A DNA stretch of 64,000 nt from Paraglaciecola mesophila (GCF_009906955.1 NZ_CP047657.1:26769-90768); one strand, 5' to 3'; shown: positions 27,678-37,025, counted from the stretch's first letter. Made by a program: numbers and translations. Notes: generated by a model not told the origin, from the sequence alone.

Positions 27678-29084
27678 CTACGACACTCCAAACAGCAATT
27701 CACGCATTGATAAGATTTGGGGCTCTGCCCTCTCCTTGGTTACTGGCTCTAATTGGCCTAAACGCTCAACTGCTGCGCTGCCTGACTCAATCATGATCTG
27801 ATTTGCGTCAGCCAAATTACATTCGGTATGTTTGGCGTACCAAAGGTTATTTCTCTTGTGGTAACGAAAACTAGAAGCTCTCAGCAAACCTAAAACGCTC
27901 TCAGAGGGCTTTTCACTAAAAACAAGCTCGATACCATGTTTAGCGTCATTAAAGCGTAGCGCGACATTTTGAGGTTCGCCCCCATTAGCCTTTGAATTAT
28001 CCTTGGGTTTAGCTAGGTCCTTTTCTTGCAGAGTAATTTTTTTTGTAGACTGCGGATTGGTCAGGTGTTCAGCAAGCACCCCTTGAGGAACCCAAGAAGC
28101 ACCTTTGTCGAATAGGTTAACTTTGTGTACCAACCAACCGTCAGCAAACTCATTTGATGTTTCTTTTAGGTATGCGTTAAGAGAGCTGTAAGAGCGTTTG
28201 TGTTCGCAGTCTTTAGGTAAAGTGGCAAGGTGTTTTGTGTCTTCATGTAACGCGGCAGCTTTACGCATTTCAGGGAATAGGTTTCTAGTGTGTGTAGACC
28301 AAGCAAGGATGATTGTTTGATTGGTGGTAGAGCCGTGATAGTCCTCTAGTGAATTTGAAGTGTTAGTGACGTTTTGAGCAACGATAACGGCCTTTGTGTT
28401 TTTAGGCATGTATTGCTCTATGTGTTTTATGTATTCGTTGTGAGCGTCTTGCTCTGCTTTTGCTCTATCACGGTTAGCTTGTTTTTCAGCGTCCAATTGT
28501 TCTTGGATGAACGCCTTAAAGTTTACTGCCTGAGTATTTGAAAGTTGAGGGCGGCAATCGTTGATGGTGATGTCTCTCTCACTACGGGTAGTGAATAACC
28601 ATTTGTCATTGAAGATATCAAAAGCACCAAGCGTATATTTAGGGCTTAGGCCAGTATGGTCTACCTCTAGTATGTAAGCGTCATAGTAAGCGTTTGAGTA
28701 GGTATTCTTTACCGTAACGAATTTACCTATGACGGTATCGTAATAATCGATATCAACTGGGTTAGCAAGGATTGCGTTTAGTAGTCGTAGGCAAAGTGCA
28801 AAGTTGTTTATCTCTTCTTGGGTGTCACCTTCGTAGCAGTTACTAATAAGAATATAGCGAAGCTCTGAATATGCTTTAGTTCTGGTTAGGGTTTCCGTTA
28901 CTTGAGTGGTGTCATTCCATGCCTGGGCTGATTCGTTGTATCTGGCCGCATATGACTCTGCATTCTGCCAATAGATCCCTTTGGCGATATCGGTTGCTGT
29001 TAGCGTGCTAAGGATAGTGGTGTTTTCACGTATCCATGTAGCGATGTTAAGAACTGTTGATTGTGAAGCAAGTGAAATAGACAT
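27678..29084 (-). CDS. Plasmid/phage-type protein with a LPD-like C-terminal segment
   Basis: The 468-residue protein has an alpha-rich N-terminus and a charged mid-region (KQANRDRAKAEQDAHNEYI). Near residues 385-425 is a segment (GIELVFSEKPSESVLGLL, then KRNNLWYAKHTE) that resembles the FxxxP...WYAK pattern of domains found in large polyvalent and antirestriction-type plasmid proteins. That resemblance is from memory and weak. It may be a plasmid establishment or antirestriction protein. It precedes a group of small genes on the same strand. Confidence 0.45.
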   Translation of the reverse strand: MSISLASQSTVLNIATWIRENTTILSTLTATDIAKGIYWQNAESYAARYNESAQAWNDTTQVTETLTRTKAYSELRYILISNCYEGDTQEEINNFALCLRLLNAILANPVDIDYYDTVIGKFVTVKNTYSNAYYDAYILEVDHTGLSPKYTLGAFDIFNDKWLFTTRSERDITINDCRPQLSNTQAVNFKAFIQEQLDAEKQANRDRAKAEQDAHNEYIKHIEQYMPKNTKAVIVAQNVTNTSNSLEDYHGSTTNQTIILAWSTHTRNLFPEMRKAAALHEDTKHLATLPKDCEHKRSYSSLNAYLKETSNEFADGWLVHKVNLFDKGASWVPQGVLAEHLTNPQSTKKITLQEKDLAKPKDNSKANGGEPQNVALRFNDAKHGIELVFSEKPSESVLGLLRASSFRYHKRNNLWYAKHTECNLADANQIMIESGSAAVERLGQLEPVTKERAEPQILSMRELLFGVS

Positions 29085-29181
29085 GGCGTAGCCCTCTTGG
29101 TTGATTGCAGGGCTAACGTGTCAAGCCACCAGCGAGCGGCAAATTTTAGGGTTGGGGTTAGATTGTATTTACAATCGTTGG

Positions 29182-29436
29182 TTAAAAACTGGATTGGCCG
29201 ACAGTCAACTCGCCTTTGTAGCTCAGTGGCAACTCTGCAATCTCCCAAGCAATATTCAATGGTGTGGTTAATTCAGTCTTATCTTGTTGGATGTAGTTGT
29301 ATGCGCCCCACTCTGCGAATGCGGGCTCACCCTCTTTGGCCAAAACAATTTCATTGCCAAACTGGTCGATGCAAAGCATCAGGTTTTGCGATGGGCGATA
29401 TGAAAGACAAGTTAGATAATGCATTGCTTCTAACAT
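29182..29436 (-). CDS. Small unknown protein
   Basis: The 84-residue product begins MLEAMHYLTCLSYRPSQNL. ATG 29436 sits behind GGAGC (AAGGAGCAGTC), a good ribosome site. The sequence is polar with hydrophobic patches (LNIAWEIAELPLSY). It is probably co-transcribed with the following zinc-finger-like ORF. No family is recognised. Confidence 0.45.
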   Translation of the reverse strand: MLEAMHYLTCLSYRPSQNLMLCIDQFGNEIVLAKEGEPAFAEWGAYNYIQQDKTELTTPLNIAWEIAELPLSYKGELTVGQSSF

Positions 29437-29511
29437 GACTGCTCCTTGTATTGAGTTTGATTCGATTAGGGGGCGCTTGAATGCTCACCCCCGCTAAAAG
29501 TGACTGAGTGT

Positions 29512-29736
29512 TTACCAGTCGTCCGAAGCGAGCATATCCATAACACCCTGCTCGATTTCGGCAACCTCCGCTTGCTGCTGGCAATCGCTATTGCAATAAG
29601 TCTTGCCGCCTTGGGTGTAACCGTCCGCTGGTTTCATGCCGTAAGACTCAAAAGAGAAGTGACAACCGGCGCAATGAGTAGGCGCGGCATTCGGTTTGGT
29701 TTGGGTGGTGCGTTGACTTGGGGCTAAGTAGCTCAT
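29512..29736 (-). CDS. Small Cys-rich protein, possible zinc binder
   Basis: The 74-residue protein starts MSYLAPSQRTTQTKP and contains CAGCHFSFESYGM and YCNSDCQQQAEV. The four Cys (CxxC and CxxxC) could bind one zinc, as in small plasmid or phage regulators. ATG 29736 follows an AAGGAACTG site. The C-terminus is acidic. Confidence 0.5.
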   Translation of the reverse strand: MSYLAPSQRTTQTKPNAAPTHCAGCHFSFESYGMKPADGYTQGGKTYCNSDCQQQAEVAEIEQGVMDMLASDDW

Positions 29737-29839
29737 ATCAGTTCCTTAATGGGTTTGTGAAAGCGGGTTCGCTGGTATGGGGTCAATGTGTCTGGGTGGG
29801 GCGGTATTACAAATAAAGGGGGGGGAACGGAGGTGGCCG

Positions 29840-30874
29840 TTAAGCCACTTCCCTCTCTGTTTCTCCGGTGAACAAGTCAATGGTGTCCATGTCGCGTTTA
29901 CGGTGTGTCTTCTTAGTGCGTTTTGCTTTGTTCTTCTCTGCCTTGGCAGCTTCTTTAGCGGCTTCCTTGGCGGCTTTCTCTGCCAGTAATTCTTCACGTC
30001 TTTTGGTTAACTCCGGAATTAGGCGCTGCACTTCCAGTTCATCGAATTCAATTCCAACCTTTTCAGAGATTGATACAGGCACAGGTTGCTTGTTTTTCTG
30101 ACGTACAAACATGGTGTGGTCAATGACGCGCTCTAAGGCAATGTAGTGGTGATAAAGTTCAGGTTTAGCGATTGCACCATTGGTTAAGTCGTTCTTGTTT
30201 GAGAGTATGCACAGGGCGCAACTAAGGCGTGTGTTCTTGTCTCCACGGTTGCCGTACATTGGGTGTGGGGCTTGACCTGCTGCTTCTATCGTATCGAACA
30301 CTTCATCTGTGCTGTGAGCGTATACCGGATACCAATCGTAAACTTCACGGTTCTTGGTGGGGGCGTTTAAATTGTTGTTGATAACCAAAGGTGTTTTTAA
30401 TGCGCGACCTGGCGACTCTTCTGCACGAATACCAACGCAATTGAAACCGACTGTGTAGCCGTTTTCATCCATCATTCTGCGAATGTATTTGTTGATGGTG
30501 GCTGTTTTAAGGCCACTAGTGCACCAACGCATCTTGGCGCTTGGGAACATGCCGCGAAGTAGGATTGCATCGCCCAGTGTATGCATTGGCTCAAGTACCA
30601 CCAGCTCGTGATTGATGGTTGCTTTGAAATGCTCGATAACACCGTCATGCTCGTATTCGCCCAAGTGAACGTGAACCACTATGATTTGGTCATGTGGGAT
30701 GATTTTGCACATTTCGATGTATTGCGCTTGTGAGTCTTTACCGCCTGAGTGTGAGCATACATAGATTGCTTTTCGGTTCTTCGCGTAGTCAACTACAAGA
30801 CTGGCGCGGGCTTCAACTGCAAAGTCGCTTAACTTGTTTTCACCGCAAATGTCGAACATATCTAAGTTTTTCAT
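29840..30874 (-). CDS. PP-loop ATPase, PAPS-reductase-like family
   Basis: The 344-residue protein has the PP-loop (SHSGGKDSQAQ near residues 42-52), a WCTSGLKTATINKY motif typical of phosphoadenosine phosphosulfate reductase-like proteins, and CALCILSNKNDL. The C-terminus is a lysine/alanine-rich coil (ELLAEKAAKEAAK). Family members activate sulfate or act in nucleic-acid modification. On plasmids and phages such proteins are often near DNA-modifying genes, and a C5-methyltransferase lies about 8 kb away. I cannot tell which substrate it uses; no cysDN or dnd partners are seen. Confidence 0.6.
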   Translation of the reverse strand: MKNLDMFDICGENKLSDFAVEARASLVVDYAKNRKAIYVCSHSGGKDSQAQYIEMCKIIPHDQIIVVHVHLGEYEHDGVIEHFKATINHELVVLEPMHTLGDAILLRGMFPSAKMRWCTSGLKTATINKYIRRMMDENGYTVGFNCVGIRAEESPGRALKTPLVINNNLNAPTKNREVYDWYPVYAHSTDEVFDTIEAAGQAPHPMYGNRGDKNTRLSCALCILSNKNDLTNGAIAKPELYHHYIALERVIDHTMFVRQKNKQPVPVSISEKVGIEFDELEVQRLIPELTKRREELLAEKAAKEAAKEAAKAEKNKAKRTKKTHRKRDMDTIDLFTGETEREVA

Positions 30875-31043
30875 CTCTCGTTTTCCCCTTGGTTGGTATG
30901 GATTTAATGTGCAGGGGTGACGAGAAACGGCAAAAAAGGGGCGTTAAAACTATTTGAACGCGCACGCGGGAGCGGTTAAAAATATTTGAATTCAAAGAGG
31001 GGAAACCCCAGCGTAAGTGCTGAGGTGTGGCGGTTAGATTTTC

Positions 31044-31730
31044 TTAATCCATTACCTTTAGGTGTGTAAGTTTGGGTATCCCATGCGTATTGGCAAGCGA
31101 GGTCGCTGCTATCGTAGAAACAGAAAAATCAATGCTTTGCTCCCAACTATCTGACAGTGTGTATATGACGGCAAAGATTGCCACTGCTTCGACTTGTGAG
31201 CGGGGCGTCCCAATGACAAAACGGTCTGAGGTAGGCACAAAGCAATCGAATCTGCGCATCCAATCAAGACACAGCTCCCCAAAGGCAAAATCCTTTAATA
31301 CATCTATCCCCGACTTGGTTATCTCGACGTTGTAAAGAGCATTGGCCGCTGTCCACGGATGAACGCACTTGCTGTCTCTTACCGCTTTCTCCCACAAGCC
31401 AACATAAGAAGACGCCTTAATTCTTTTGCCACGAACACGGAGCGCTCCGGACACGCAATGCCCCAGAGTCTGATTCACTGACGATACAAGCAGGCCTTTT
31501 GGGTTCTTGCTCACTGTTGTTAACGCCCAGTGACGACGAACAGCATTCGACACCGAACAGATTACGTTGTTATCACCCCCATTTTGCAGGGCGAAGTGCA
31601 GATCCATATTGCTAATGTGCGATTGAAAGCCCTCATTAACTGTAAGAGAAGCAATAACCGATTCGCTCATACTTGCCATAGACGTAGATACGACCTCACG
31701 GTCAAATTCGATGTAATGTGACATGTTCAC
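31044..31730 (-). CDS. Unknown protein
   Basis: The product has 228 residues from ATG 31730 (MNMSHYIEFDREV), or 226 from 31724. It is soluble, with an aromatic segment (SSYVGLWEKAVRDSKCVHPWTAANALYNVEI) and a helical C-terminal half (PRSQVEAVAIFAVIYTL). No signal peptide, no membrane helix and no recognised family. It precedes the PP-loop gene by about 170 bases of gene-free sequence on the same strand. Confidence 0.45.
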   Translation of the reverse strand: MNMSHYIEFDREVVSTSMASMSESVIASLTVNEGFQSHISNMDLHFALQNGGDNNVICSVSNAVRRHWALTTVSKNPKGLLVSSVNQTLGHCVSGALRVRGKRIKASSYVGLWEKAVRDSKCVHPWTAANALYNVEITKSGIDVLKDFAFGELCLDWMRRFDCFVPTSDRFVIGTPRSQVEAVAIFAVIYTLSDSWEQSIDFSVSTIAATSLANTHGIPKLTHLKVMD

Positions 31731-31840
31731 CTCGTTGGTTTGGAAGATTTCAGTAAGGTGAACGTAGGTAAAGTAGTGGGTGAGGCAAAAAAGGGGGAGG
31801 GATAAAGCTTATAAACCGCGAAGAGAGGAAGCGGTCAGTC

Positions 31841-31866
31841 AAAAAAACCCCGCATATGCGGAGTTT
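31841..31866 (-). terminator. Intrinsic terminator for the minus-strand genes at 31883-32388
   Basis: On the minus strand, CTCCGCATATGCGGGG is followed by seven T residues, giving a short GC hairpin and U-run just past the 49-residue ORF. Confidence 0.6.
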
Positions 31867-31882
31867 AGATTATAAATCTCAT

Positions 31883-32032
31883 TCAGAAGGGGATCATCGC
31901 ATCACGTTCCCCAACTGTAAGGCTTGGGTTGTCCCATAACGCACAGTAAGGGCCAACATACGTGGTGTTTTGAAATTCAAGATTTTCATATTCAGCAAGT
32001 TCCCTTTCAGCTGCTAAAGCTATTGTATCCAT
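31883..32032 (-). CDS. Very small ORF (49 residues)
   Basis: ATG 32032 with an AGGAAA site opens MDTIALAAERELAEYENLEF and ends GERDAMIPF. The good ribosome site, protein-like composition and a following terminator support it as real; function is unknown. Confidence 0.45.
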   Translation of the reverse strand: MDTIALAAERELAEYENLEFQNTTYVGPYCALWDNPSLTVGERDAMIPF

Positions 32033-32058
32033 AGTGATTTCCTATGTTGTTTAAATAA

Positions 32059-32388
32059 TTACGTTTCAACACATTTAGTAGCATCAACATCAACATCAAC
32101 ATGTGTAATATTACCCCGTGTGATAATCAATTCTATTCCATTTAAATTTGGACATTTAGTTAGAGAACGTATTTCATCAACACTAGCATCAGTAATTAAC
32201 TTTTCGTGAACCAGATAGCCCAGGTCTAGCGTAATTGGCACCATTCCACTATTTGCGTTGCTTCTCTGTACTCCTCTCTGAATTTCTGACATTAGAACTT
32301 CATTTTCTAACAACTTATCGACACTTGGTGAATCTGCGCATCCTCCTAAAATTAAGCAAGTGAGCCCAATAAAAAATTTATTTTTCAT
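32059..32388 (-). CDS. Small lipoprotein
   Basis: The 109-residue protein has a lipobox signal (FFIGLTCLILGGC) and a mature, acidic domain (DSPSVDKLLENEVLMSEIQRG) with two further Cys residues. The N-terminus is basic (MKNK). It precedes the 49-residue ORF on the same strand, so the two are probably one unit ended by the terminator at 31841-31866. No family is recognised; the surface or periplasmic location is inferred from the signal. Confidence 0.6.
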   Translation of the reverse strand: MKNKFFIGLTCLILGGCADSPSVDKLLENEVLMSEIQRGVQRSNANSGMVPITLDLGYLVHEKLITDASVDEIRSLTKCPNLNGIELIITRGNITHVDVDVDATKCVET

Positions 32389-32578
32389 ACCTTTTTCCGA
32401 TTTTGTTTAAGTGAGTCCAATGTGCCACATTCCTAATGTTATGCAACTATATGGGGCTTCCCTAAAGGGCTATTTTAAAAGGGTTAAATGTCATTTTTCA
32501 CAACATATAAAGTCTGCTTTTTGACAGGTGCACGGCTATTGATACGTTGAATTCATAAGGTATTAATAGGGGTAGTGT

Positions 32579-32740
32579 ATGAATAACGAATTGGAAATGG
32601 GCTGTAAAATCTGTAGAGCGCTAAATGATGGTTGGTGTATGAATGTATGGGCTATGAGTAGCGAACAAAAAAGGGAGTTAGCTAAGCGAGTTCAGGAAGC
32701 AACAAGGGATAAAAAAGTGCTGTATAACAAGGTGGCCTAG
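32579..32740 (+). CDS. Small ORF (53 residues) on the plus strand
   Basis: ATG 32579 follows AGGGG and opens a 53-codon frame beginning MNNELEMGCKICRALNDGWC. The three Cys residues and the good ribosome site suggest a small metal-binding or regulatory peptide. TTGACA at 32521 could be a -35 box. A hairpin with a U-run follows the stop. Confidence 0.45.
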   Translation: MNNELEMGCKICRALNDGWCMNVWAMSSEQKRELAKRVQEATRDKKVLYNKVA

Positions 32741-32752
32741 TGCATTTTTTCT

Positions 32753-32779
32753 AGGCGTGGCCTACGCCTGTTTCTTTTT
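32753..32779 (+). terminator. Intrinsic terminator after the 53-residue ORF
   Basis: AGGCGT/ACGCCT hairpin with loop GGCCT, then GTTTCTTTTT. Confidence 0.65.
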
Positions 32780-32885
32780 CCACTTACTTTTCGTTTCGGT
32801 TTCGCCCCAGTTCGCTTATCTCTTTACCACCAGACTTAAAACTATAATACCTGTAAGCGGTAGCGATACCAGGTATGGAAACAAT

Positions 32886-32911
32886 AGCGCCTGTCTTTAG
32901 AGGCGCTTTTG
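32886..32911 (+). terminator. Hairpin, second possible terminator
   Basis: AGCGCCT/AGGCGCT seven-base stem with an eight-base loop followed by TTTT. It sits just after the minus-strand gene stop at 32921, so it may end transcription from both directions. Confidence 0.5.
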
Positions 32912-32920
32912 CAAAACACA

Positions 32921-33274
32921 TTATTCCGAACAGTTAGCTTTCAAGACCTGTTCGCATATGTCATTAAACCTCTCAGTATGCAGAGTCGGTGATACAAATT
33001 TATTAGTTAATATACTGGACCAAACATATTGGTCCTCCCAACCATTAAGCATGAATAAATCTTGCTTCATCAGTATACAGCCGGTGCTTTCTTTATCGGC
33101 CTCCCCTATCCAAACGAACAAGTCATTGATAAAGTCATCGATTTCAATCAGGCGCCAATCAATCTCTTCATCTTGAAAGATATCTTCCTTAATTTCTTCC
33201 CCCGCGACCATAACGACAGCAGGGTTGGTATTCGAAAATTTGGCTTCAATTGCCTCCAGATTTGATGTACACAT
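32921..33274 (-). CDS. Acidic unknown protein
   Basis: The 117-residue product is strongly acidic (EEIKEDIFQDEEIDWRLIEI; DDFINDLFVWIGEADKES) with few basic residues, which is common in anti-restriction and DNA-mimic proteins. That resemblance is composition only. ATG 33274 has no clear ribosome site. No signal peptide or family is seen. Confidence 0.4.
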   Translation of the reverse strand: MCTSNLEAIEAKFSNTNPAVVMVAGEEIKEDIFQDEEIDWRLIEIDDFINDLFVWIGEADKESTGCILMKQDLFMLNGWEDQYVWSSILTNKFVSPTLHTERFNDICEQVLKANCSE

Positions 33275-33384
33275 AACGTTATTTCCTTTGTTAGTAAATA
33301 TCCCGACCTAAGAATGTTACTGAACGGAGCGAGATACATAGAAGCTATTGGGCTTCAAAGCAGAAGCCCGCATTGTTGTTACGG

Positions 33385-33747
33385 CTATGCCGCAACGGGT
33401 GTCATGAATTCCGTTAGATTGAGTGTGACCTTATAGAACGTTTCATCGGTATTGCCGCCTATCTCATTGATCATCACAACGTTATTGGCTAAACCGATTT
33501 CAATAAGTAGGTTCTCAATGGCCGTGAAGGCATTTTCTGTATCGTCCATCACATAAGCTGTGTTGCTTAAAATACCCTCTTGACCAATGGTGCTAGGGAT
33601 TTCTGAGGTGACGAAAGGGATAGCAGCAAGAGGAAAAATGAAGCCGTGTTTTCTCATGCTTGTATCAACGATGACTGTTAATACCGCGCGGCTTGCCAAG
33701 CTAGGTTGAGTTGCTATAGTAAGTTGTTCACGATTGATAATGGTCAT
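33385..33747 (-). CDS. Unknown protein
   Basis: The 120-residue soluble product begins MTIINREQLTIATQPSLASR, has a central acidic segment (VMDDTENAFTAIENLL) and ends FMTPVAA. A hairpin (GGGCTT/AAGCCC near 33350-33372) lies beyond the stop but lacks a U-run. It precedes the acidic protein on the same strand. No family is recognised. Confidence 0.4.
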   Translation of the reverse strand: MTIINREQLTIATQPSLASRAVLTVIVDTSMRKHGFIFPLAAIPFVTSEIPSTIGQEGILSNTAYVMDDTENAFTAIENLLIEIGLANNVVMINEIGGNTDETFYKVTLNLTEFMTPVAA

Positions 33748-33846
33748 AGCGTCTCTCTCTGGGTTAGTTAAGTACAGAGCTAACGTGACACTATGGTAGG
33801 GGGTGGCAAATTATTGGGAAGAGATTAAACGGAGTTTCACAGACAC

Positions 33847-34251
33847 TTAATTAGAATGAATTACCGAATCCAAATACTTTCGCAAGTCCAGCATGTTAGT
33901 GAGGTTTCCTATACAGAAATACTCTCTGGCAGGCTTGCCGCCAAAATGGGTGCTCGGCTTATTAATCCAGCCATGGGCTTGCTCAGTTGTAGGAAAAAGT
34001 AAGCGCAGCGCCTTATATACGCCTAGTGTAATTGATACTCGCGCTAGCTGGTCTTGGGTTAATTTGGTAGCGCCTCCCTGCTTCCATTTGGTAAACGTGT
34101 CGCGACTAGGCTCCCCCATTAAGCGAAGCGCTTCATCGGTGTTCAACCCCCATTTATCGCATATATTGAAGAATACTTTCAGACTGGTTTTGGCAACCTG
34201 TGCAGTATCAAATTGCTCGGGTTGTTCAACCGTGCGGTCATGACGAGTCAT
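33847..34251 (-). CDS. Xre/MbcA/ParS-type (DUF2384-like) antitoxin-like protein
   Basis: The 134-residue protein has an HTH-like N-terminal part (TDEALRLMGEPSRDTFTKWKQG) and the C-terminal MbcA/ParS/Xre layout (SITLGVYKALRLLFPTTEQAHGWI; ...ARE YFCIGNLTNMLDLRKYLDS). This family pairs with RES-type toxins, but no RES gene is adjacent. It starts three bases after the upstream HigA-like gene, so they form one operon. I infer that it is an orphan antitoxin or repressor. Confidence 0.6.
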   Translation of the reverse strand: MTRHDRTVEQPEQFDTAQVAKTSLKVFFNICDKWGLNTDEALRLMGEPSRDTFTKWKQGGATKLTQDQLARVSITLGVYKALRLLFPTTEQAHGWINKPSTHFGGKPAREYFCIGNLTNMLDLRKYLDSVIHSN

Positions 34252-34254
34252 AAC

Positions 34255-34680
34255 CTAAATACCAAAAAACAAAGCAGGGCTGATATTGAAGCGCTTTGAT
34301 AAAAGTTCGATATGCTTACGACTTAAAGACTTTCCACCAGATAACACTTGCGAAACCATGCTTTTCTTACCAATTTCATTTTCAAAATCATTGGTATTCA
34401 AATTATGCTGTTCCATCAATACTTTAAGGGTGCCCACTGCTGGATCACTTTCATTCACGCTTTGATTAAAGCCAACAAATGAAGAGGCTGCATCCTCGAA
34501 GCGAGTGATAGCATTCCCCAAGGCTTCGATTACCACAAGATTAGTATCATAATCCTCAATTAAGGCTTCCATAAGCCCCAAAGCTTGTTCAAGCTCGTTG
34601 TCATCATGTATCTCACGCATGAACGGTGCGATAGTATTTAAATCAGCGGCCAGCTTTGTGACTTCTTTAATAGCAAGCAT
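34255..34680 (-). CDS. HigA-type antitoxin-like HTH protein
   Basis: The 141-residue protein has an alpha-rich N-terminal region and a C-terminal HTH (NTNDFENEIGKKSMVSQVL; GGKSLSRKHIELLSKRFNI). This is the HigA-like arrangement of an antitoxin that binds DNA through the C-terminal part. A decayed higB lies just upstream on the same strand, as in the usual higB-higA order. The toxin is broken, so this is an orphan antitoxin, now followed by a second antitoxin-like gene. Confidence 0.65.
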   Translation of the reverse strand: MLAIKEVTKLAADLNTIAPFMREIHDDNELEQALGLMEALIEDYDTNLVVIEALGNAITRFEDAASSFVGFNQSVNESDPAVGTLKVLMEQHNLNTNDFENEIGKKSMVSQVLSGGKSLSRKHIELLSKRFNISPALFFGI

Positions 34681-34682
34681 TA

Positions 34683-34890
34683 TAGATAATCCTAATTGCG
34701 ATATGTTTTACAAACATTCGATGATGTCGAAACTCGGTAAAGGCGAATAGCCGTAAGTTGTTGCCACCGATGTGAATCACCCACCACTTTTCTGTATATT
34801 TGAAGTTGCCTAAGCTTTTTGAAAACGGCTTTTAACTCTTCGTGAGTAGCTCTTTAGTACATTATAGGTTGTCTCTTTATTAATAGTAAA
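34683..34890 (-). pseudogene. higB: Decayed higB toxin gene
   Basis: The minus strand encodes HigB-like segments in two frames: ATHEELKAVFKKL and, shifted by one base, LGNFKYTEKWWVIHIGGNNL then RLFAFTEFRHHRMFVKHI. These parallel HigB proteins (FKYTDKWWVIDIGGNNLRL). The expected THAEYDKL-type C-terminus is lost and a frameshift separates the segments. There is no intact start, so no toxin can be made. Confidence 0.55.
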
Positions 34891-34908
34891 CTCTGTGGAG
34901 TTGCTTGG

Positions 34909-35000
34909 CTTAAGCAGCCAAGCAATCACCGAAAAGTAAATCAAACATATTGAGCTGCGCCTTTTCTTCAGCCACGTTTTCACTGATGTCCGCGGCAGGG
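34909..35000 (-). pseudogene. Scrap of a C5-methyltransferase gene
   Basis: The minus strand repeats the last 60 bases of the intact methyltransferase gene (TAAGCAGCCAAG...; compare 38358-38402), directly joined to an internal piece that matches 39010-39035 (GTTTTCACTGA). A large internal deletion has removed the rest. It marks a second copy of that gene left of the subtilase and lipoprotein genes. Confidence 0.7.
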
Positions 35001-35255
35001 TACCGCCTCAATTTCGGGTGTCATGAGCATGATAGATATAAATTAGAAAGACTGAGCCGTTATATTACCCAGTCTGAAATAGCAGATTACAACTGGTGAC
35101 CACGCGGGTCAGTAAATAAGAGGATAGTATTTTGAGTTTACTAAATATTTAAAAAGGGGCCCGCAGAGGCATTATTGGAAATAACAAACAGAGCTTCATT
35201 TAAGCTACTGTTATATATTAATAAATACACTAATAATGGATAAAATAACACTCGG
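35001..35255. other. AT-rich gene-free stretch
   Basis: No gene is seen. The 3' part is very AT-rich and leads into the promoter of the subtilase gene. Confidence 0.4.
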
Positions 35256-35284
35256 TTGACAACTAGAAACGTTATTAATATGTT
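35256..35284 (+). promoter_or_regulatory. Sigma-70-type promoter for the subtilase gene
   Basis: TTGACA (35256-35261) and TATGTT (35279-35284) are separated by 17 bases, about 60 bases upstream of the ATG at 35342. The consensus match is good at -35 and partial at -10. Confidence 0.55.
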
Positions 35285-35341
35285 AAAAATGTTAACGGAA
35301 TGAGCTGTATTGAGCCGAATATCAAATTAATAAGGATTGTT

Positions 35342-37025
35342 ATGATTTCTAAAAAGACATACACCGTTGTTCTTTGTATTTTTAGCCCCCCACCCCATTT
35401 ATGCAAATGAGCACTCACCTCTCAAATCTAAGAGTTTTTTGAACAAAATTGATTATTTAAGAATTAATTTCAAAATCAGCGAAGAATTCGATGATATTGA
35501 ATTTAAAGTAAATAAATTTGTGAAAAAAGACGGTAAAGAAAATGATTTCGTTACAGCTATGAAAACCTTTCCATATATAAAGAAAATAAAAAAACTCCAT
35601 AAAATAAAGTCTTATAGTGATAAACGTAAAAAACACCTGAAAAAGGTTGTAAAATTACCCATGCTGGGAAACTGGTATACAATCGACATAACCTCAGATA
35701 TGACTGACGAGGTAGTTTTAGCAATATACAATGCGTTAGTTAGAACTCCACAAATTTCTCATGTAGAACTAGAAAGTCCGGTTATACCTACTCAAGAATC
35801 AAACCCAACGCCAAATCTTGAAGCTTACCAAACATACTTAGGTGCAAGTCCTTTAGGTATAAATGCCGATTATGCCTGGACTAAGCTCGGAGGTGACGGC
35901 AGTGGTGTAAAAATTATCGACATGGAAAATGGATATAATTCAAACCATGAAGACTTACCCACTCCTTTTATCAGAGTTAATGATTTAAATGACGGTGATC
36001 ATGGAACAGCTGTAATGAGTATAATTGGCGGTTTAGATAACAATTTTGGCATCAAAGGAATTGCCCATGGTAGTCAAATTGGATTCTATGGATGGGGGAC
36101 AAGTACGGCAAGCTCGATTTCCAATGCGGCTGATGCTTTGGATACGGGCGATATCCTGATTCTTGAAGGGCAAATAAATAGAGATATCAACGCTGGCGAT
36201 ACTTGCGTTTCAAATAGCCAAGACCATTGCGTCCCAATGGAATGGGCACAATCCAATTTTGACGCCATACAGTATGCATATTTAAACGGTATTATTGTAG
36301 TGGAAGCTGCTGGAAATGGTAATGAAAATTTAGATTCAAGTGTTTATTTAAATCGATTTGACTTGAACGTAAGGAATTCCGGAGCAATTTTGGTTGCCTC
36401 AACGAATGCGAGTGGAACTATAACTCGTAGAGCAAGTTCCAATTATGGTACACGAATTGATTTAAATGGTTGGGGTCACAAAGTTTCATCAGCAGGCCTC
36501 AACGGAACAACTCTATTTAACGGAGGAGCAAATAGAACTTACGGTGATGGGTTTTCTGGTACATCTGCAGCAAGCCCAATTGTAGCTGGCGCTGTTGCAT
36601 CGTTGCAAGGCTATTACAAACAAAGAAATGGTGTAGCATTGGAGGTTGATACAATTAGAGGGCTTCTAAAAGCAACTGGCACCACTGAACCGCCAGGAGT
36701 TGAAGTCGGAGTAAGGCCTGACCTCAAGGCTGCTATAGATTTTTTTGATGGTAATCAGCTTCTAATACCACCAGTTTTAAATGCAACTTGGAGTAACTGT
36801 TATGGGCAAAATTGGATTTATTGGAATAGTGTGGAGGGTGCCGCATCCTATAATATCTATGTAAATGGAATACTAACATACACGCACAGCTCAACAGAAT
36901 ATTTAATCAGAGAAGTTAGTGTTCCCGCTCTTAGTACTGCGACGATTAAAGCATGCGATAATAACGGAATTTGCAGTGATAACTCTAATGCAGTGCAATT
37001 GACAAAGTCTAACGCTTGCCCCTAG
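35342..37025 (+). CDS. Exported subtilisin-like (S8) serine protease, signal peptide frameshifted
   Basis: The long frame encodes an S8 protease: Asp in KIIDMENGYN, His in DGDHGTAVMSI, the oxyanion Asn in EAAGNGNEN and the catalytic Ser in GFSGTSAASPIVAGAV. A C-terminal fibronectin-III-like part follows (NATWSNCYGQNWIYWNSVEG). ATG 35342 has a good AAGGA site and begins a plausible signal (MISKKTYTVVLCIF), but one extra base in the T5 (35379-35383) or C6 run puts LAPHPIYANEH out of frame. The open frame therefore begins only at a TTG (35367). The next gene is a lipoprotein that overlaps its end. Confidence 0.7.
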
